Shown here: positions 1 through 8,074 of the stretch, one piece after another
How the letters are laid out: each line of letters begins with the position of its first letter
Numbering within the stretch: position 1 is the first letter of the stretch
Made by a program: the position numbers and the translations under genes
Notes under the pieces: generated by a model
The model's database searches: none
Told to the model about the DNA's origin: nothing
What the model saw: the letters and a program-made list of their open reading frames with translations, nothing else
Assembly: GCA_946405625.1 (NCBI GenBank)
Contig: CAMJHQ010000019.1
Location: 1-64,000 of the forward strand
Source of the DNA: an uncultured Lachnospiraceae bacterium
GTDB taxonomy: Bacteria > Bacillota > Clostridia > Lachnospirales > Lachnospiraceae
Length of the DNA: 64,000 bases
Direction: 5' to 3'

Positions 1-70
1 TATTTAATCAAATTATATACAATCAGATTATAAAGAAAAAGATGGTATATCTGGAAAAATGATATTATGA

Positions 71-223
71 TATATTAGGTTATTGGTTAGATTGTTTTTC
101 GGAGAAGGCTTCGCAAAACCATTACTACGGAACGGCAAAGTTGTTCTTGTAGGAGATCGGTATGGCATTGGTGCAACGCCGGCATATTGTGCAAGTAATA
201 ATGTTATTAAATAATTTAAATAA
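71..223 (+). pseudogene. Possible 3' remnant of an unidentified gene
   Basis: One frame is open from 71 to a TAA at 221-223. It reads as convincing protein, including GDRYGIGATPAYCAS near its end, but it has no start codon and no ribosome site and begins right after an in-frame TGA at 68-70. It looks like the C-terminal stub of a decayed gene. I do not recognise the family. It overlaps nothing, because the next gene starts at 237. Low certainty. Confidence 0.3.
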
Positions 224-236
224 ATATGAGGTTAAT

Positions 237-1853
237 ATGATCACAATCAGAGACTGCCGTTTTAATATTGATTATACAAAACAGGATATAGAAAAGACTA
301 TCAGCAAAAAACTTAGAAATGTTTCATGGAAGAGTTATAAGATTTATAAGAGATCCCTTGATTCAAGAAAAAAGGAAGATATTCATTATGTTATAACTCT
401 TCAGGTTGAATTGATGGATAAGAATACTGAAAGCAGCTTGGTCAGAAAGATTAACGATAAAAAAGTTATGTTAACTGAACAAGACTCATACAGTTTTCCC
501 TATGTTTTCGAAGGTGAGATTGAAGAGTCGGACAGACCTGTAATAGCCGGTGCTGGGCCGGCGGGATACTTTGCTGCGATTTATCTTTCTGAAGCGGGAT
601 TTAGGCCTATTGTTCTTGAGAGAGGTTTTGAGGTAGAGAAGAGAACTAAGGATGTTGATGAATTCTGGAACGGCGGTAAGCTTAATCCTGAAAGTAATGT
701 AAGCTTCGGTGAAGGCGGGGCAGGTACATTTTCGGATGGTAAGCTTTATACCGGAAATAAGAATAAAGGCGGCTATTTTACTGAAGTGCTTCATACATTT
801 CACAGGTTCGGTGCTCCCGAAGCCATAACTTATGATGCTAAACCGCATATAGGAACGGATGTTTTAAAAACTATTATGAAAAATATGCGTGAGTTTATTA
901 TTTCTCATGGCGGAGATATTCTTTTCGGGCATAGATTTGACGATATCGAAATAACGTATAATTCATATAAGCTTAAGGTTCATTCTTATGTGGAAGATAT
1001 TGATAAAGAAATCACTACTAAAAATCTGATCCTTGCCTTAGGTCATAGTTCCAGGGATACTATGAAAATGCTTTATCATAAAGGATTGAAGATGGAGCAG
1101 AAGCCCTATGCAATCGGTCTCAGGATCGAACATAAACGTGAAATGATTGATAGAGCTATGTACGGAAAAGAATTTGCTGATAGGCTTCCTGCTGCTGATT
1201 ATAAGCTGACTTATCATGCATCTAACGGAAGACCTGTATTTTCTTTCTGTATGTGTCCGGGTGGATATGTAGTCAATGCTTCGAGTGAAGAGGGAGCGCT
1301 TGTTGTTAATGGTATGAGTTACAGCGGAAGAAATTCCGATAATTCAAATACAGCGCTTGTGACAGGTATTACACCTGATGACTTCCCCGGAGATACTCCG
1401 ATTGACGCGATTGAGTTTCAGCTTTCACTTGAGAAAGCATTTTATAATGCATGTAACGGAAAGATTCCGGTTCAGAGACTTGAGGACTTTATGAACAAGA
1501 CTGAATCTACTGAACTCGGCCATATTACTCCGTGTATGAAGGGACAGTATCAGTTATCTGAGCTTACACATTTATTACCTGAATATGTGGTAGATGCCCT
1601 GACTGAAAGCTTTGAGAGCTTTGCAAGAACTATTAAGGGCTATGATGACGGTGATGCGGTGCTTTCAGGTATTGAGTCAAGAACCTCTTCCCCTGTCAGA
1701 ATTGTTCGTGATAATGATTATATGGCTGAAGGCTATCCGGGCATTTTCCCGGCGGGTGAAGGTGCAGGATATGCAGGAGGAATTACATCTGCAGCTGCTG
1801 ATGGAATAAAGGTTGCTGAAGCGGTTGCACGTAAGATTAAATCGATTGCATAA
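237..1853 (+). CDS. FAD-dependent dehydrogenase (COG2509-like)
   Basis: Predicted flavoprotein oxidoreductase of about 538 residues, probably cytosolic. The N-terminal ~95 residues form a small alpha/beta extension seen in this family. It is followed by a dinucleotide-binding loop GAGPAGYFAA, which holds the ADP part of FAD, and LERG at the end of the second strand. A glycine-rich stretch SFGEGGAGTFSDGKL and a C-terminal FPAGEGAGYAGG match the FAD-contacting segments of the COG2509 family. The ATG at 237 is preferred over upstream in-frame starts because GAGG lies 5 nt before it and the family begins about there. The substrate is unknown and the neighbours give no pathway. The family call is firm and the reaction is not. 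Confidence 0.85.
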   Translation: MITIRDCRFNIDYTKQDIEKTISKKLRNVSWKSYKIYKRSLDSRKKEDIHYVITLQVELMDKNTESSLVRKINDKKVMLTEQDSYSFPYVFEGEIEESDRPVIAGAGPAGYFAAIYLSEAGFRPIVLERGFEVEKRTKDVDEFWNGGKLNPESNVSFGEGGAGTFSDGKLYTGNKNKGGYFTEVLHTFHRFGAPEAITYDAKPHIGTDVLKTIMKNMREFIISHGGDILFGHRFDDIEITYNSYKLKVHSYVEDIDKEITTKNLILALGHSSRDTMKMLYHKGLKMEQKPYAIGLRIEHKREMIDRAMYGKEFADRLPAADYKLTYHASNGRPVFSFCMCPGGYVVNASSEEGALVVNGMSYSGRNSDNSNTALVTGITPDDFPGDTPIDAIEFQLSLEKAFYNACNGKIPVQRLEDFMNKTESTELGHITPCMKGQYQLSELTHLLPEYVVDALTESFESFARTIKGYDDGDAVLSGIESRTSSPVRIVRDNDYMAEGYPGIFPAGEGAGYAGGITSAAADGIKVAEAVARKIKSIA

Positions 1854-1891
1854 AAATGGGATATTCGTTTGTTTAAATAATTGATTTAAGT

Positions 1892-1920
1892 GTGACATTA
1901 TTTATAAAATGTGTTAGAAT
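1892..1920 (+). promoter_or_regulatory. Promoter of proB
   Basis: GTGACA at 1892-1897 and TAGAAT at 1915-1920 are separated by exactly 17 nt, about 60 nt before the proB start. This is a good housekeeping-sigma match in the 118-nt gap. Confidence 0.55.
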
Positions 1921-1980
1921 AATGCACGGTGCGTAAAAGCCCAATAAAGCTATAGAGAAAGATAGTAGTAGGTGTATATA

Positions 1981-2835
1981 ATGGATTTCAGAAGTGAATT
2001 GAAAAATAAGAAAAGAATCGTTGTTAAGGTTGGTTCATCTTCACTTGTTCATCAGGAGACAGGCGAGCTTGATCTGGTAAAGGTTGAACGACTTATCAGA
2101 GTTCTGAGTGATCTGAAGAATCAGGGAAAGGACGTTGTTCTTGTTTCTTCCGGTGCTGTTACGGTTGGATGTAAGACACTTGGACTTAATAAACGCCCCG
2201 AAATTCTTTCTATGATTCAGGCATGTGCAGCTATCGGACAGGGAGAGCTCATGATGCTGTATCAGAAGCTTTTCCTTGAATATAATCATAAGGCTGCGCA
2301 GGTACTTCTTACATTTGACGTTATTACATCAGCAGAAAGAAGAAAGAATGCAGAGAATACTCTTAAGCAGCTTCTTGACCTTGATATTATTCCGGTTGTA
2401 AATGAGAATGATACGGTTGCAACTGAAGAGATTGAGTTTGGTGATAATGATACACTTTCAGCAATCGTTTCAACTCTGATAAATGCAGATATGCTCATTC
2501 TTCTTACGGATATTGACGGATTCTATACTGATAATCCACATAAGAATAAGCATGCAAAGAGATTATCTGTTATTGAAACCATAGATGATGAGCTTCTTGA
2601 TATGGCTAAGGGTACTGTGACCAGATATGGAACAGGCGGAATGTATACTAAGATTGCCGCAGCAAGAATCGCAACTCATGCCGGAGCTGATATGGCTATT
2701 ATCGATTCTTCAGACCTTGATATTATCAGACAGCTTCTTAACGGAGAAGACGTCGGATCACTCTTTACAGCTGATGTATCAAGAGATTTTGATATAATGG
2801 ATTTCATACTTAATAAGAGATATCTTGCAAGGTAA
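1981..2835 (+). CDS. proB: Glutamate 5-kinase, short form without PUA domain
   Basis: Phosphorylates L-glutamate with ATP to gamma-glutamyl phosphate, the first step of proline synthesis, in the cytosol. The amino-acid-kinase fold is complete: KVGSSSLV at the N terminus, VSSGAVTVG, the glutamate-site VNENDTV, FGDNDTLSA, LLTDIDGFY, and the G-T-G-G-M-Y-T-K segment near residue 220. At 284 residues it stops at the end of the kinase domain. The C-terminal PUA domain of the usual ~365-residue enzyme is absent. ATG 1981 is chosen over GTG 1972 because GTAGG lies 7-8 nt before it. Gamma-glutamyl phosphate reductase (proA), often adjacent, is not here. A terminator follows. Confidence 0.92.
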   Translation: MDFRSELKNKKRIVVKVGSSSLVHQETGELDLVKVERLIRVLSDLKNQGKDVVLVSSGAVTVGCKTLGLNKRPEILSMIQACAAIGQGELMMLYQKLFLEYNHKAAQVLLTFDVITSAERRKNAENTLKQLLDLDIIPVVNENDTVATEEIEFGDNDTLSAIVSTLINADMLILLTDIDGFYTDNPHKNKHAKRLSVIETIDDELLDMAKGTVTRYGTGGMYTKIAAARIATHAGADMAIIDSSDLDIIRQLLNGEDVGSLFTADVSRDFDIMDFILNKRYLAR

Positions 2836-2860
2836 TCCGTATATTTTATAATGAATAATA

Positions 2861-2915
2861 GGGTGTATATACATAGGGTAATTAAAATTATATTTATGTA
2901 TATGCGCCTTTTTCT
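2861..2915 (+). terminator. Terminator after proB
   Basis: GGGTGTATATACATA (2861-2875) pairs with TATGTATATGCGCC (2895-2908), with G-T wobbles, followed by TTTTTCTTTT. Confidence 0.6.
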
Positions 2916-3054
2916 TTTATTTCAGCTAATTACCGTTCACGACAATTAAGTTGTAATTCACAACAAGATTTTAAATTTTTCTTAATAAAATATTATTATC
3001 TCACATGTGTACAACATATATCTGCAGAGTAAGAATGAATCGGAGGGAGGAATA

Positions 3055-3213
3055 ATGATCGCAGTAAAACATGATTTTGGAAAAGATCTCATGAAAAAGG
3101 TATGGGATGATCTTCATCCCGAAAATAAAGTACCCGGTGGAAAACCGATTTCCCGTAAAAGAAAGAAGAACATTGAAAAAGCTTTGAAGAAAAGCTCGGA
3201 GGATAAAAAATGA
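3055..3213 (+). CDS. Small basic protein of 52 residues, unknown
   Basis: Starts MIAVKHDFGKDLMKKVWDDL and ends in a Lys/Arg-rich helix (SRKRKKNIEKALKKSSEDKK). The ribosome site GGAGGGAGG 5 nt before the ATG is among the strongest in the window. The stop overlaps the start of the next gene (ATGA-type, 3210-3213), so the two are probably translationally coupled. No signal peptide or membrane segment is seen. I do not recognise the family. It is credible as a gene because of the ribosome site and the coupling. Confidence 0.65.
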   Translation: MIAVKHDFGKDLMKKVWDDLHPENKVPGGKPISRKRKKNIEKALKKSSEDKK

Positions 3214-5078
3214 TCAAGAAGTTATGTAAAAAGACTATAGGACTTATTCTTGCTGCTGCAATGATGCTTTCAGCCGCAGGCTGCGGAACGACTGATAAGG
3301 CTGCTTCGAATACACAGGCAGCTTCAAATACAAGTGCTGCCCAGGAAAGTCTTGTAAAGTATGCAGATAAAGAAAATGAGGAATTTGAAAAATTCATTCA
3401 GGATAAATTTGTTGAAGATATGTCAAGTGATACACCGACATATATTCAGAATTTTAAAGATGGATCGGCATTTGGCGTTGAAAGACCTGAAGCTAAATGG
3501 GCTGTATTACCTGAAGGAAAGGATATACCTGAAAAGATAGAGAATGAAAAGAAAAAGCTTGATGATGAATATGCTAAGCTTATGTCTTTCGAGGGTGCTG
3601 ATCTTACAGAAGAAGAATATTTTATATTTCTCACTTTGAAGAGTGATTATGAAATGGCTCTGAAGAGTTATGAATATATTCTTTTTTCTGAGCCAATGGG
3701 ACCTAGCAGAGGAATTCAGGCAAATGCTGGAGTTGCACTTGTTGAGTATTCATTCAGACAAAAGCAGGATATAGATGATTATCTTGTGCTTGAAGAAACA
3801 TTTCCGGAGCTTATTCAGTATTATGTTGATCTAAATGCATGGAGAGCAGAGCAGGGATATGCACTTCAGGATGTAAAAGCCGATACTGTAATCGGACAAT
3901 GTGATTTATTCCTTGCTGATAAGGAAAACAATTACGTTGTAGTAGATTTTAATAATAAAATAGACGCTTGTGATTTCCTTTCGGAAGCAGAGAAAAAGGA
4001 ATATAAAGAAAAGAATAAAAAGAGTGTAGAAGGTTTATTCAAGGGTTATGAGATGATCCGTGATTCGGTAAAGGCGAATAAAGGAAAATCAATGACTCAG
4101 GGAGGAATTTGTGAATATACAAACGGTAAGGACTATATTAACGAATATATAATTCCTTATAATTCAGGAAACAAGAAGACAGCTGAAGAAGTTATTGAAG
4201 GATTTGATAAGAGAGTAGTTGAAATTCAAAATGAGATGACTCTTATAGCTCAGAGCAGTCCGGAAGTTTACCAGGATTTCATGGCTAATAATTATTCATA
4301 TATTGCAAAATATGATAATATGGATCTCAATCAGCTTGTTGATGAATTACAGGAGAAGACACTTGGTGATTATCCTGAACTTCCTGAAAAGTTGAAATAT
4401 AATGCAACAATAATGTCAGATGTTCAGTCGCAGATAATGCCGACCACTATTGCATATTATTGTCATCCTGCATATGATGAGCTTGATAAGAATGTTATGA
4501 AGGGTAATGCTCTTGCTCCACAGCAGAGATGGTATTTCTTCTCACATGAAGGCTGTCCGGGTCATATGTACCAGTTTAATTACTTCATGTCAACAAATCC
4601 GAAAAATATAAGAAAAGCAGCTCACAATCTCGGATATATGGAAGGTTGGGCAGTATATGTTATGTATGATGTATATAAATACTGCGATTTTGACAACGTT
4701 GCTGATGAAGATAAAGAAACAGTAGCTAAGCTTTTTGCTCTTAACGGTGAATTTAATTATATTATACAGAACAGAGTAGATCTTGGAATTAATTATGAAG
4801 GATGGAAAGTTGAAGACCTTCAGGCTTATTTAAATAAAATAGGAACGCCTATTGATGCTCAGAACTTGTATGATGCTTTCAGTACAATGGATTGTGGAGT
4901 TATTCTCAGCTATGGACAGGGATATAATGAGATGATGGATATTCATAAATATGCTGAAAAGAAGCTTGGACCTAACTATGATGTTAAAGAAATTAATAAG
5001 GTCATTCTTGAGGCAGGTCCTTGCTATTACTGGGATCTCAAGTTCAAGGTTGATGAATATATCGCCGAGCATAAGTAA
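3210..5078 (+). CDS. DUF885-family lipoprotein, predicted zinc peptidase
   Basis: Exported 622-residue protein. The N terminus is a lipoprotein signal (basic MIKKLCKK, a hydrophobic stretch, lipobox SAAG with Cys25), so it should be anchored on the outer face of the membrane. A Thr/Ser/Ala-rich spacer follows. The DUF885 domain carries HEGCPGHMYQ near residue 450, which matches the HExxPGH-type motif thought to bind zinc in this family. GYMEGWAVY further on supplies a conserved Glu. The family is regarded as metallo-carboxypeptidase-like, but few members have been tested, so peptidase activity is an inference. It is coupled to the 52-aa gene before it and followed by a strong terminator. Confidence 0.85.
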   Translation: MIKKLCKKTIGLILAAAMMLSAAGCGTTDKAASNTQAASNTSAAQESLVKYADKENEEFEKFIQDKFVEDMSSDTPTYIQNFKDGSAFGVERPEAKWAVLPEGKDIPEKIENEKKKLDDEYAKLMSFEGADLTEEEYFIFLTLKSDYEMALKSYEYILFSEPMGPSRGIQANAGVALVEYSFRQKQDIDDYLVLEETFPELIQYYVDLNAWRAEQGYALQDVKADTVIGQCDLFLADKENNYVVVDFNNKIDACDFLSEAEKKEYKEKNKKSVEGLFKGYEMIRDSVKANKGKSMTQGGICEYTNGKDYINEYIIPYNSGNKKTAEEVIEGFDKRVVEIQNEMTLIAQSSPEVYQDFMANNYSYIAKYDNMDLNQLVDELQEKTLGDYPELPEKLKYNATIMSDVQSQIMPTTIAYYCHPAYDELDKNVMKGNALAPQQRWYFFSHEGCPGHMYQFNYFMSTNPKNIRKAAHNLGYMEGWAVYVMYDVYKYCDFDNVADEDKETVAKLFALNGEFNYIIQNRVDLGINYEGWKVEDLQAYLNKIGTPIDAQNLYDAFSTMDCGVILSYGQGYNEMMDIHKYAEKKLGPNYDVKEINKVILEAGPCYYWDLKFKVDEYIAEHK

Positions 5079-5097
5079 TAATATAGTTTAATTACTG

Positions 5098-5128
5098 CCG
5101 ACAGATCGTATCGATCTGTCGGTTTTTT
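5098..5128 (+). terminator. Strong terminator after the DUF885 gene
   Basis: An 11-bp perfect stem CCGACAGATCG / CGATCTGTCGG with a 3-nt loop is followed by TTTTTT. Confidence 0.9.
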
Positions 5129-5189
5129 ATTTTTCAATTTCTAATTTAAAATTCATATAATATAAAATGATTTTCTGAATTATCTCTGT

Positions 5190-5195
5190 TATAAT
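5190..5195 (+). promoter_or_regulatory. -10 box before the patatin gene
   Basis: A perfect TATAAT sits 48 nt before the start. The -35 region (TGATTT, 17 nt upstream) is weak. Confidence 0.4.
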
Positions 5196-5242
5196 AGATT
5201 TATGGTATTTATATTAATTGTCTAACATTTAAGGGGAATATA

Positions 5243-6580
5243 ATGTACAGTTTTTTAGGAAATAATGAGATCGATGATCTGATGAAAAAATATGATGCAA
5301 TCGATAAGGCGACGGGTTCATCAGTTGATGAATTTATGAAAATACCGGATGATAATTCATCGGTTGAAGATATAATGGGAGTGCCTGCAGAAAAAGCAGA
5401 AGCTGATGACTTCACCGAAGTACCGGTAGAAAAAGCAGAAGCTGACGATTTCACAGAAGTACCGGTTGATAAAACAGGTTCTGATGAATTTATGGAAGTT
5501 GAGTCTGATAATAGTACTTCCGATGATGAGTTTATGGAAGTAAAGCCCGGAATTGACAGAGATGATGATTTCAGAGAGATTGTTGACGGCCATCTGATGC
5601 TTGATCCATCGATTCCTTCATATATTCCGAAAATAGATACAAATGGCACCGGCCTTGTGCTTGCAGGCGGCGGTGGAAAGGGTATCTATCAGGTTGGTAT
5701 GCTGAAGGTGCTCAGCGAAGCCGGCGTCCTTGATGATGTTGTAGGTATATCAGGAACTTCAATAGGTGCTGTTAATACAATTCTTTATGCTATGGGCGTT
5801 GATAAGATGGAGAAGGTCTGGGATGAAATCGATATGAGCACGCTCTTTGATTTCGATGAGAAACAGATTGCATCCGGAAACACACATTTCTCAAGATCGG
5901 AGATGAATAATCTTATCGAGAAATATCTCGATTATAATGATATAAGAAATGAGAAAAGAGTTCTGTTTTGCGGAACTTCAAAATGTGCGGCAAACTTCAG
6001 TGAACTTGATCCGACTTATGGCTGTACCGCTAGATATTTCATGTTTAATGGTGCTACAGATGATGATATCAGAAGCTATATGCTTGCATCTACTGCGCTT
6101 CCGTACATTTACAGTCCTGTGAGAATCGGAACGGACAGATATCTGGATGGCGGTATTAATGATAATATTCCTATCAGACCATTATATGACCTTGGAATCA
6201 GAAAGTTTATCGTAATAGAACTTTCACCTGTTTCAAAGTTCAAACCTTCTGAATTCCCAGGTGCTGAATTTATCAGCATTGTACCGAGCCATGATCTTGG
6301 AGATCTCTTTACGGGAACTCTTAATTTTGAAAATAAGGATAAACGTTTTAAGAAAGAGCTCGGTGAACGAGATGGCAAAATATATGTAAAGACAAAGTTT
6401 GAGAAGGATGAAACATATATTGCCATTGAGCAGACGCTGCTTACCATGGAATATAATGCTATGGTAAATGAACAGGCACATATGGAGCAGCAGATCAAGC
6501 TTGAAAACAGCGTGAATAGCAATCTGGATAAATTTAATTCGATTGCCAATAAATACGGCGCAAATATATGGGATGATTAA
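5243..6580 (+). CDS. Patatin-like phospholipase with acidic repeat N terminus
   Basis: Serine esterase of the patatin/RssA family, 445 residues. The catalytic core starts near residue 130: the oxyanion loop GGGGKGIYQVG, the nucleophile elbow GTSIGA, and the dyad Asp in DGGINDNIPI near residue 297. It probably hydrolyses acyl esters of lipids, with substrate unknown. Residues ~28-105 are unusual: an acidic low-complexity region of a ~13-residue repeat (D/E-D/E-F-M/T-E-V-P, as in VPVEKAEADDFTE), with two copies nearly identical in DNA. No signal peptide is seen, so it is cytosolic or membrane-peripheral. AAGGGG precedes ATG 5243. The family is certain; the role of the extension is not known. 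Confidence 0.88.
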   Translation: MYSFLGNNEIDDLMKKYDAIDKATGSSVDEFMKIPDDNSSVEDIMGVPAEKAEADDFTEVPVEKAEADDFTEVPVDKTGSDEFMEVESDNSTSDDEFMEVKPGIDRDDDFREIVDGHLMLDPSIPSYIPKIDTNGTGLVLAGGGGKGIYQVGMLKVLSEAGVLDDVVGISGTSIGAVNTILYAMGVDKMEKVWDEIDMSTLFDFDEKQIASGNTHFSRSEMNNLIEKYLDYNDIRNEKRVLFCGTSKCAANFSELDPTYGCTARYFMFNGATDDDIRSYMLASTALPYIYSPVRIGTDRYLDGGINDNIPIRPLYDLGIRKFIVIELSPVSKFKPSEFPGAEFISIVPSHDLGDLFTGTLNFENKDKRFKKELGERDGKIYVKTKFEKDETYIAIEQTLLTMEYNAMVNEQAHMEQQIKLENSVNSNLDKFNSIANKYGANIWDD

Positions 6581-6709
6581 TTGCAGTAAATGCATGAGAT
6601 TTATGTAGGTAATTTTCCGCAACTAATGAAATTGAATTTATTATTTGTTATAATAAATGAGGGAGAGCTGAGAAACTAATGGGACGATTGATGTAATAGG
6701 AGGGGTACT

Positions 6710-7327
6710 ATGGCAAACACGATTGTAACTATCGGACGTCAATTCGGAAGCAACGGAAGACTTATAGGAGAAAAGCTCGCAGAATTAATGGGTGTAAAAT
6801 GCTATGACAAGCAGCTTATCAAGGAAGCTGCCAAGCAGTCCGGAATGTGGGAAGACTTTCTCGACAATATGGATGAAAAACCTACTAACAGTTTCTTATA
6901 TTCTGTTGTTATGGATCCTTATTCTTATCTTTCTTTTGACAATAAACAAAGCTATGGAATAAGTCTTAATCAGAAGGCTTTTATGGCAACATATGATACG
7001 ATTAAAGCTATAGCTGAACGTGAATCATGCGTGATCATCGGAAGATGTTCGAATTACGTACTTAGAGAATATGAAAATGTTCTCAGCGTATTTATTTATG
7101 CACCTCTTGATGTTCGTATTGATACTGTTATGAAGAGATTTAATCTGAGCGATAAGCAGGCACGTGATCAGATAACCAAAGAAGATAAAGCAAGAGCATC
7201 ATATTTTAACTTCTATACTTCATATAAATGGGGTAAGAGTGAAAGCTATGATATGATGATCGACAGTTCTTTATTTGGACCTGATGGTACGGCAGAGCTT
7301 CTTAAGGACATTGCCGGAAGATTATAA
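6710..7327 (+). CDS. Cytidylate kinase-like protein
   Basis: A 205-residue P-loop-type protein of the cytidylate kinase-like family (AAK6-type). It opens with TIVTIGRQFGSNGRLIGEKLA, where the G-R-Q-F-G-S-N-G-R loop replaces the classic GxxGxGKS of true cytidylate kinase. A second conserved segment is VIIGRCSNYVLRE (residues ~107-119), and the C-terminal YYTSYKWG-like region is also typical. Members are widespread in Clostridia, where they are annotated as kinase-like without proven substrate. The ribosome site AGGAGGGG is 5 nt from the ATG. No operon partner is obvious; a long hairpin separates it from the next gene. Confidence 0.75.
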   Translation: MANTIVTIGRQFGSNGRLIGEKLAELMGVKCYDKQLIKEAAKQSGMWEDFLDNMDEKPTNSFLYSVVMDPYSYLSFDNKQSYGISLNQKAFMATYDTIKAIAERESCVIIGRCSNYVLREYENVLSVFIYAPLDVRIDTVMKRFNLSDKQARDQITKEDKARASYFNFYTSYKWGKSESYDMMIDSSLFGPDGTAELLKDIAGRL

Positions 7328-7341
7328 TATATTGATAATTA

Positions 7342-7420
7342 TTTACCACAGGGGTGGGCTTGGTTTTTTTTATGAATCGACAGGACTCGTTCCTATTTCA
7401 GCCCATAAACCTGTGGTAAA
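7342..7420 (+). promoter_or_regulatory. Long hairpin between two genes
   Basis: TTTACCACAGG (7342-7352) pairs perfectly with CCTGTGGTAAA (7410-7420). Inside it TGGGCT (7355-7360) pairs with AGCCCA. The loop is about 40 nt. The U-rich tract expected of a terminator is poor on the + strand (AAAATTTTG), so this may be a leader structure of the DJ-1 gene, whose ribosome site follows 11 nt later, or a weak terminator. Confidence 0.45.
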
Positions 7421-7441
7421 AAATTTTGTGGAGGTATAAAA

Positions 7442-8053
7442 ATGAGTATTATTAAAAGAGCAATAATCTTTCTTGCAGAAGGATTTGAAGAAGTTGAAGC
7501 AATTACACCTATAGACCTTCTCAGACGTGCCGGGTTTGATGTTACAACTGTATCGATAAATGATGAGCCTCTTGTTAACGGAGCTCATAATATTCCTGTT
7601 AAGGCTGATATGACGATCAATGAGCTTATTAACAAGGATGGATATGATGTTGTTATCCTGCCGGGTGGAGCTAAAGGTACGCAGAATCTCGGAAACAGTG
7701 GAAGAGTATGCGAAATTATCAAGAGCTATAATGAAAATCCTGATAAGTACGTTGCCGCGATCTGTGCTGCACCGACTGTGCTTGCAGATAATGGAATACT
7801 TAAAGATCGTAAGGCAGTTTGTTATCCTTCACCTGATCTTATTCAGAAGCTCATAGATGGTGGAGCAGTACTTAAAGAGAATTATAATGAGATAAATGCG
7901 ATAATAGACGATCATATTATTACAAGTAAAGGTGCCGGAACAGCTATAGAATTTGCACTTGCGATCATAACTGCAATGGAAAATATTGAAGCTGCTGATT
8001 CAATAGCTGAAAAGATAGTATATAAATGGAATAAAGAATTATTAATGGAATAA
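7442..8053 (+). CDS. DJ-1/PfpI family protein
   Basis: A 203-residue protein of the DJ-1/ThiJ/PfpI superfamily with class-I glutamine-amidotransferase-like fold. It shows the conserved acidic residue in AEGFEEVEA (residue ~15-18), GGAKGTQNL, and the nucleophilic Cys in AAICAAPTVL (residue ~106), the arrangement of the YajL/DJ-1 branch. Proposed activities in the family include chaperone and glyoxalase/deglycase functions; none can be assigned from sequence. GGAGG precedes ATG 7442 by 7 nt. The stop codon lies inside a 19-bp tandem duplication (8025-8062), which also carries a spare in-frame-looking ATG before the next gene. Confidence 0.88.
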   Translation: MSIIKRAIIFLAEGFEEVEAITPIDLLRRAGFDVTTVSINDEPLVNGAHNIPVKADMTINELINKDGYDVVILPGGAKGTQNLGNSGRVCEIIKSYNENPDKYVAAICAAPTVLADNGILKDRKAVCYPSPDLIQKLIDGGAVLKENYNEINAIIDDHIITSKGAGTAIEFALAIITAMENIEAADSIAEKIVYKWNKELLME

Positions 8054-8062
8054 AGAATTATT
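8025..8062 (+). repeat. 19-bp perfect tandem duplication
   Basis: The unit AATGGAATAAAGAATTATT occurs twice head to tail and spans the end of the DJ-1 gene, including its stop. It is likely a replication-slippage duplication that did not alter the reading frame before the stop. Confidence 0.85.
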
Positions 8063-8074
8063 AATGGGGCTGTA

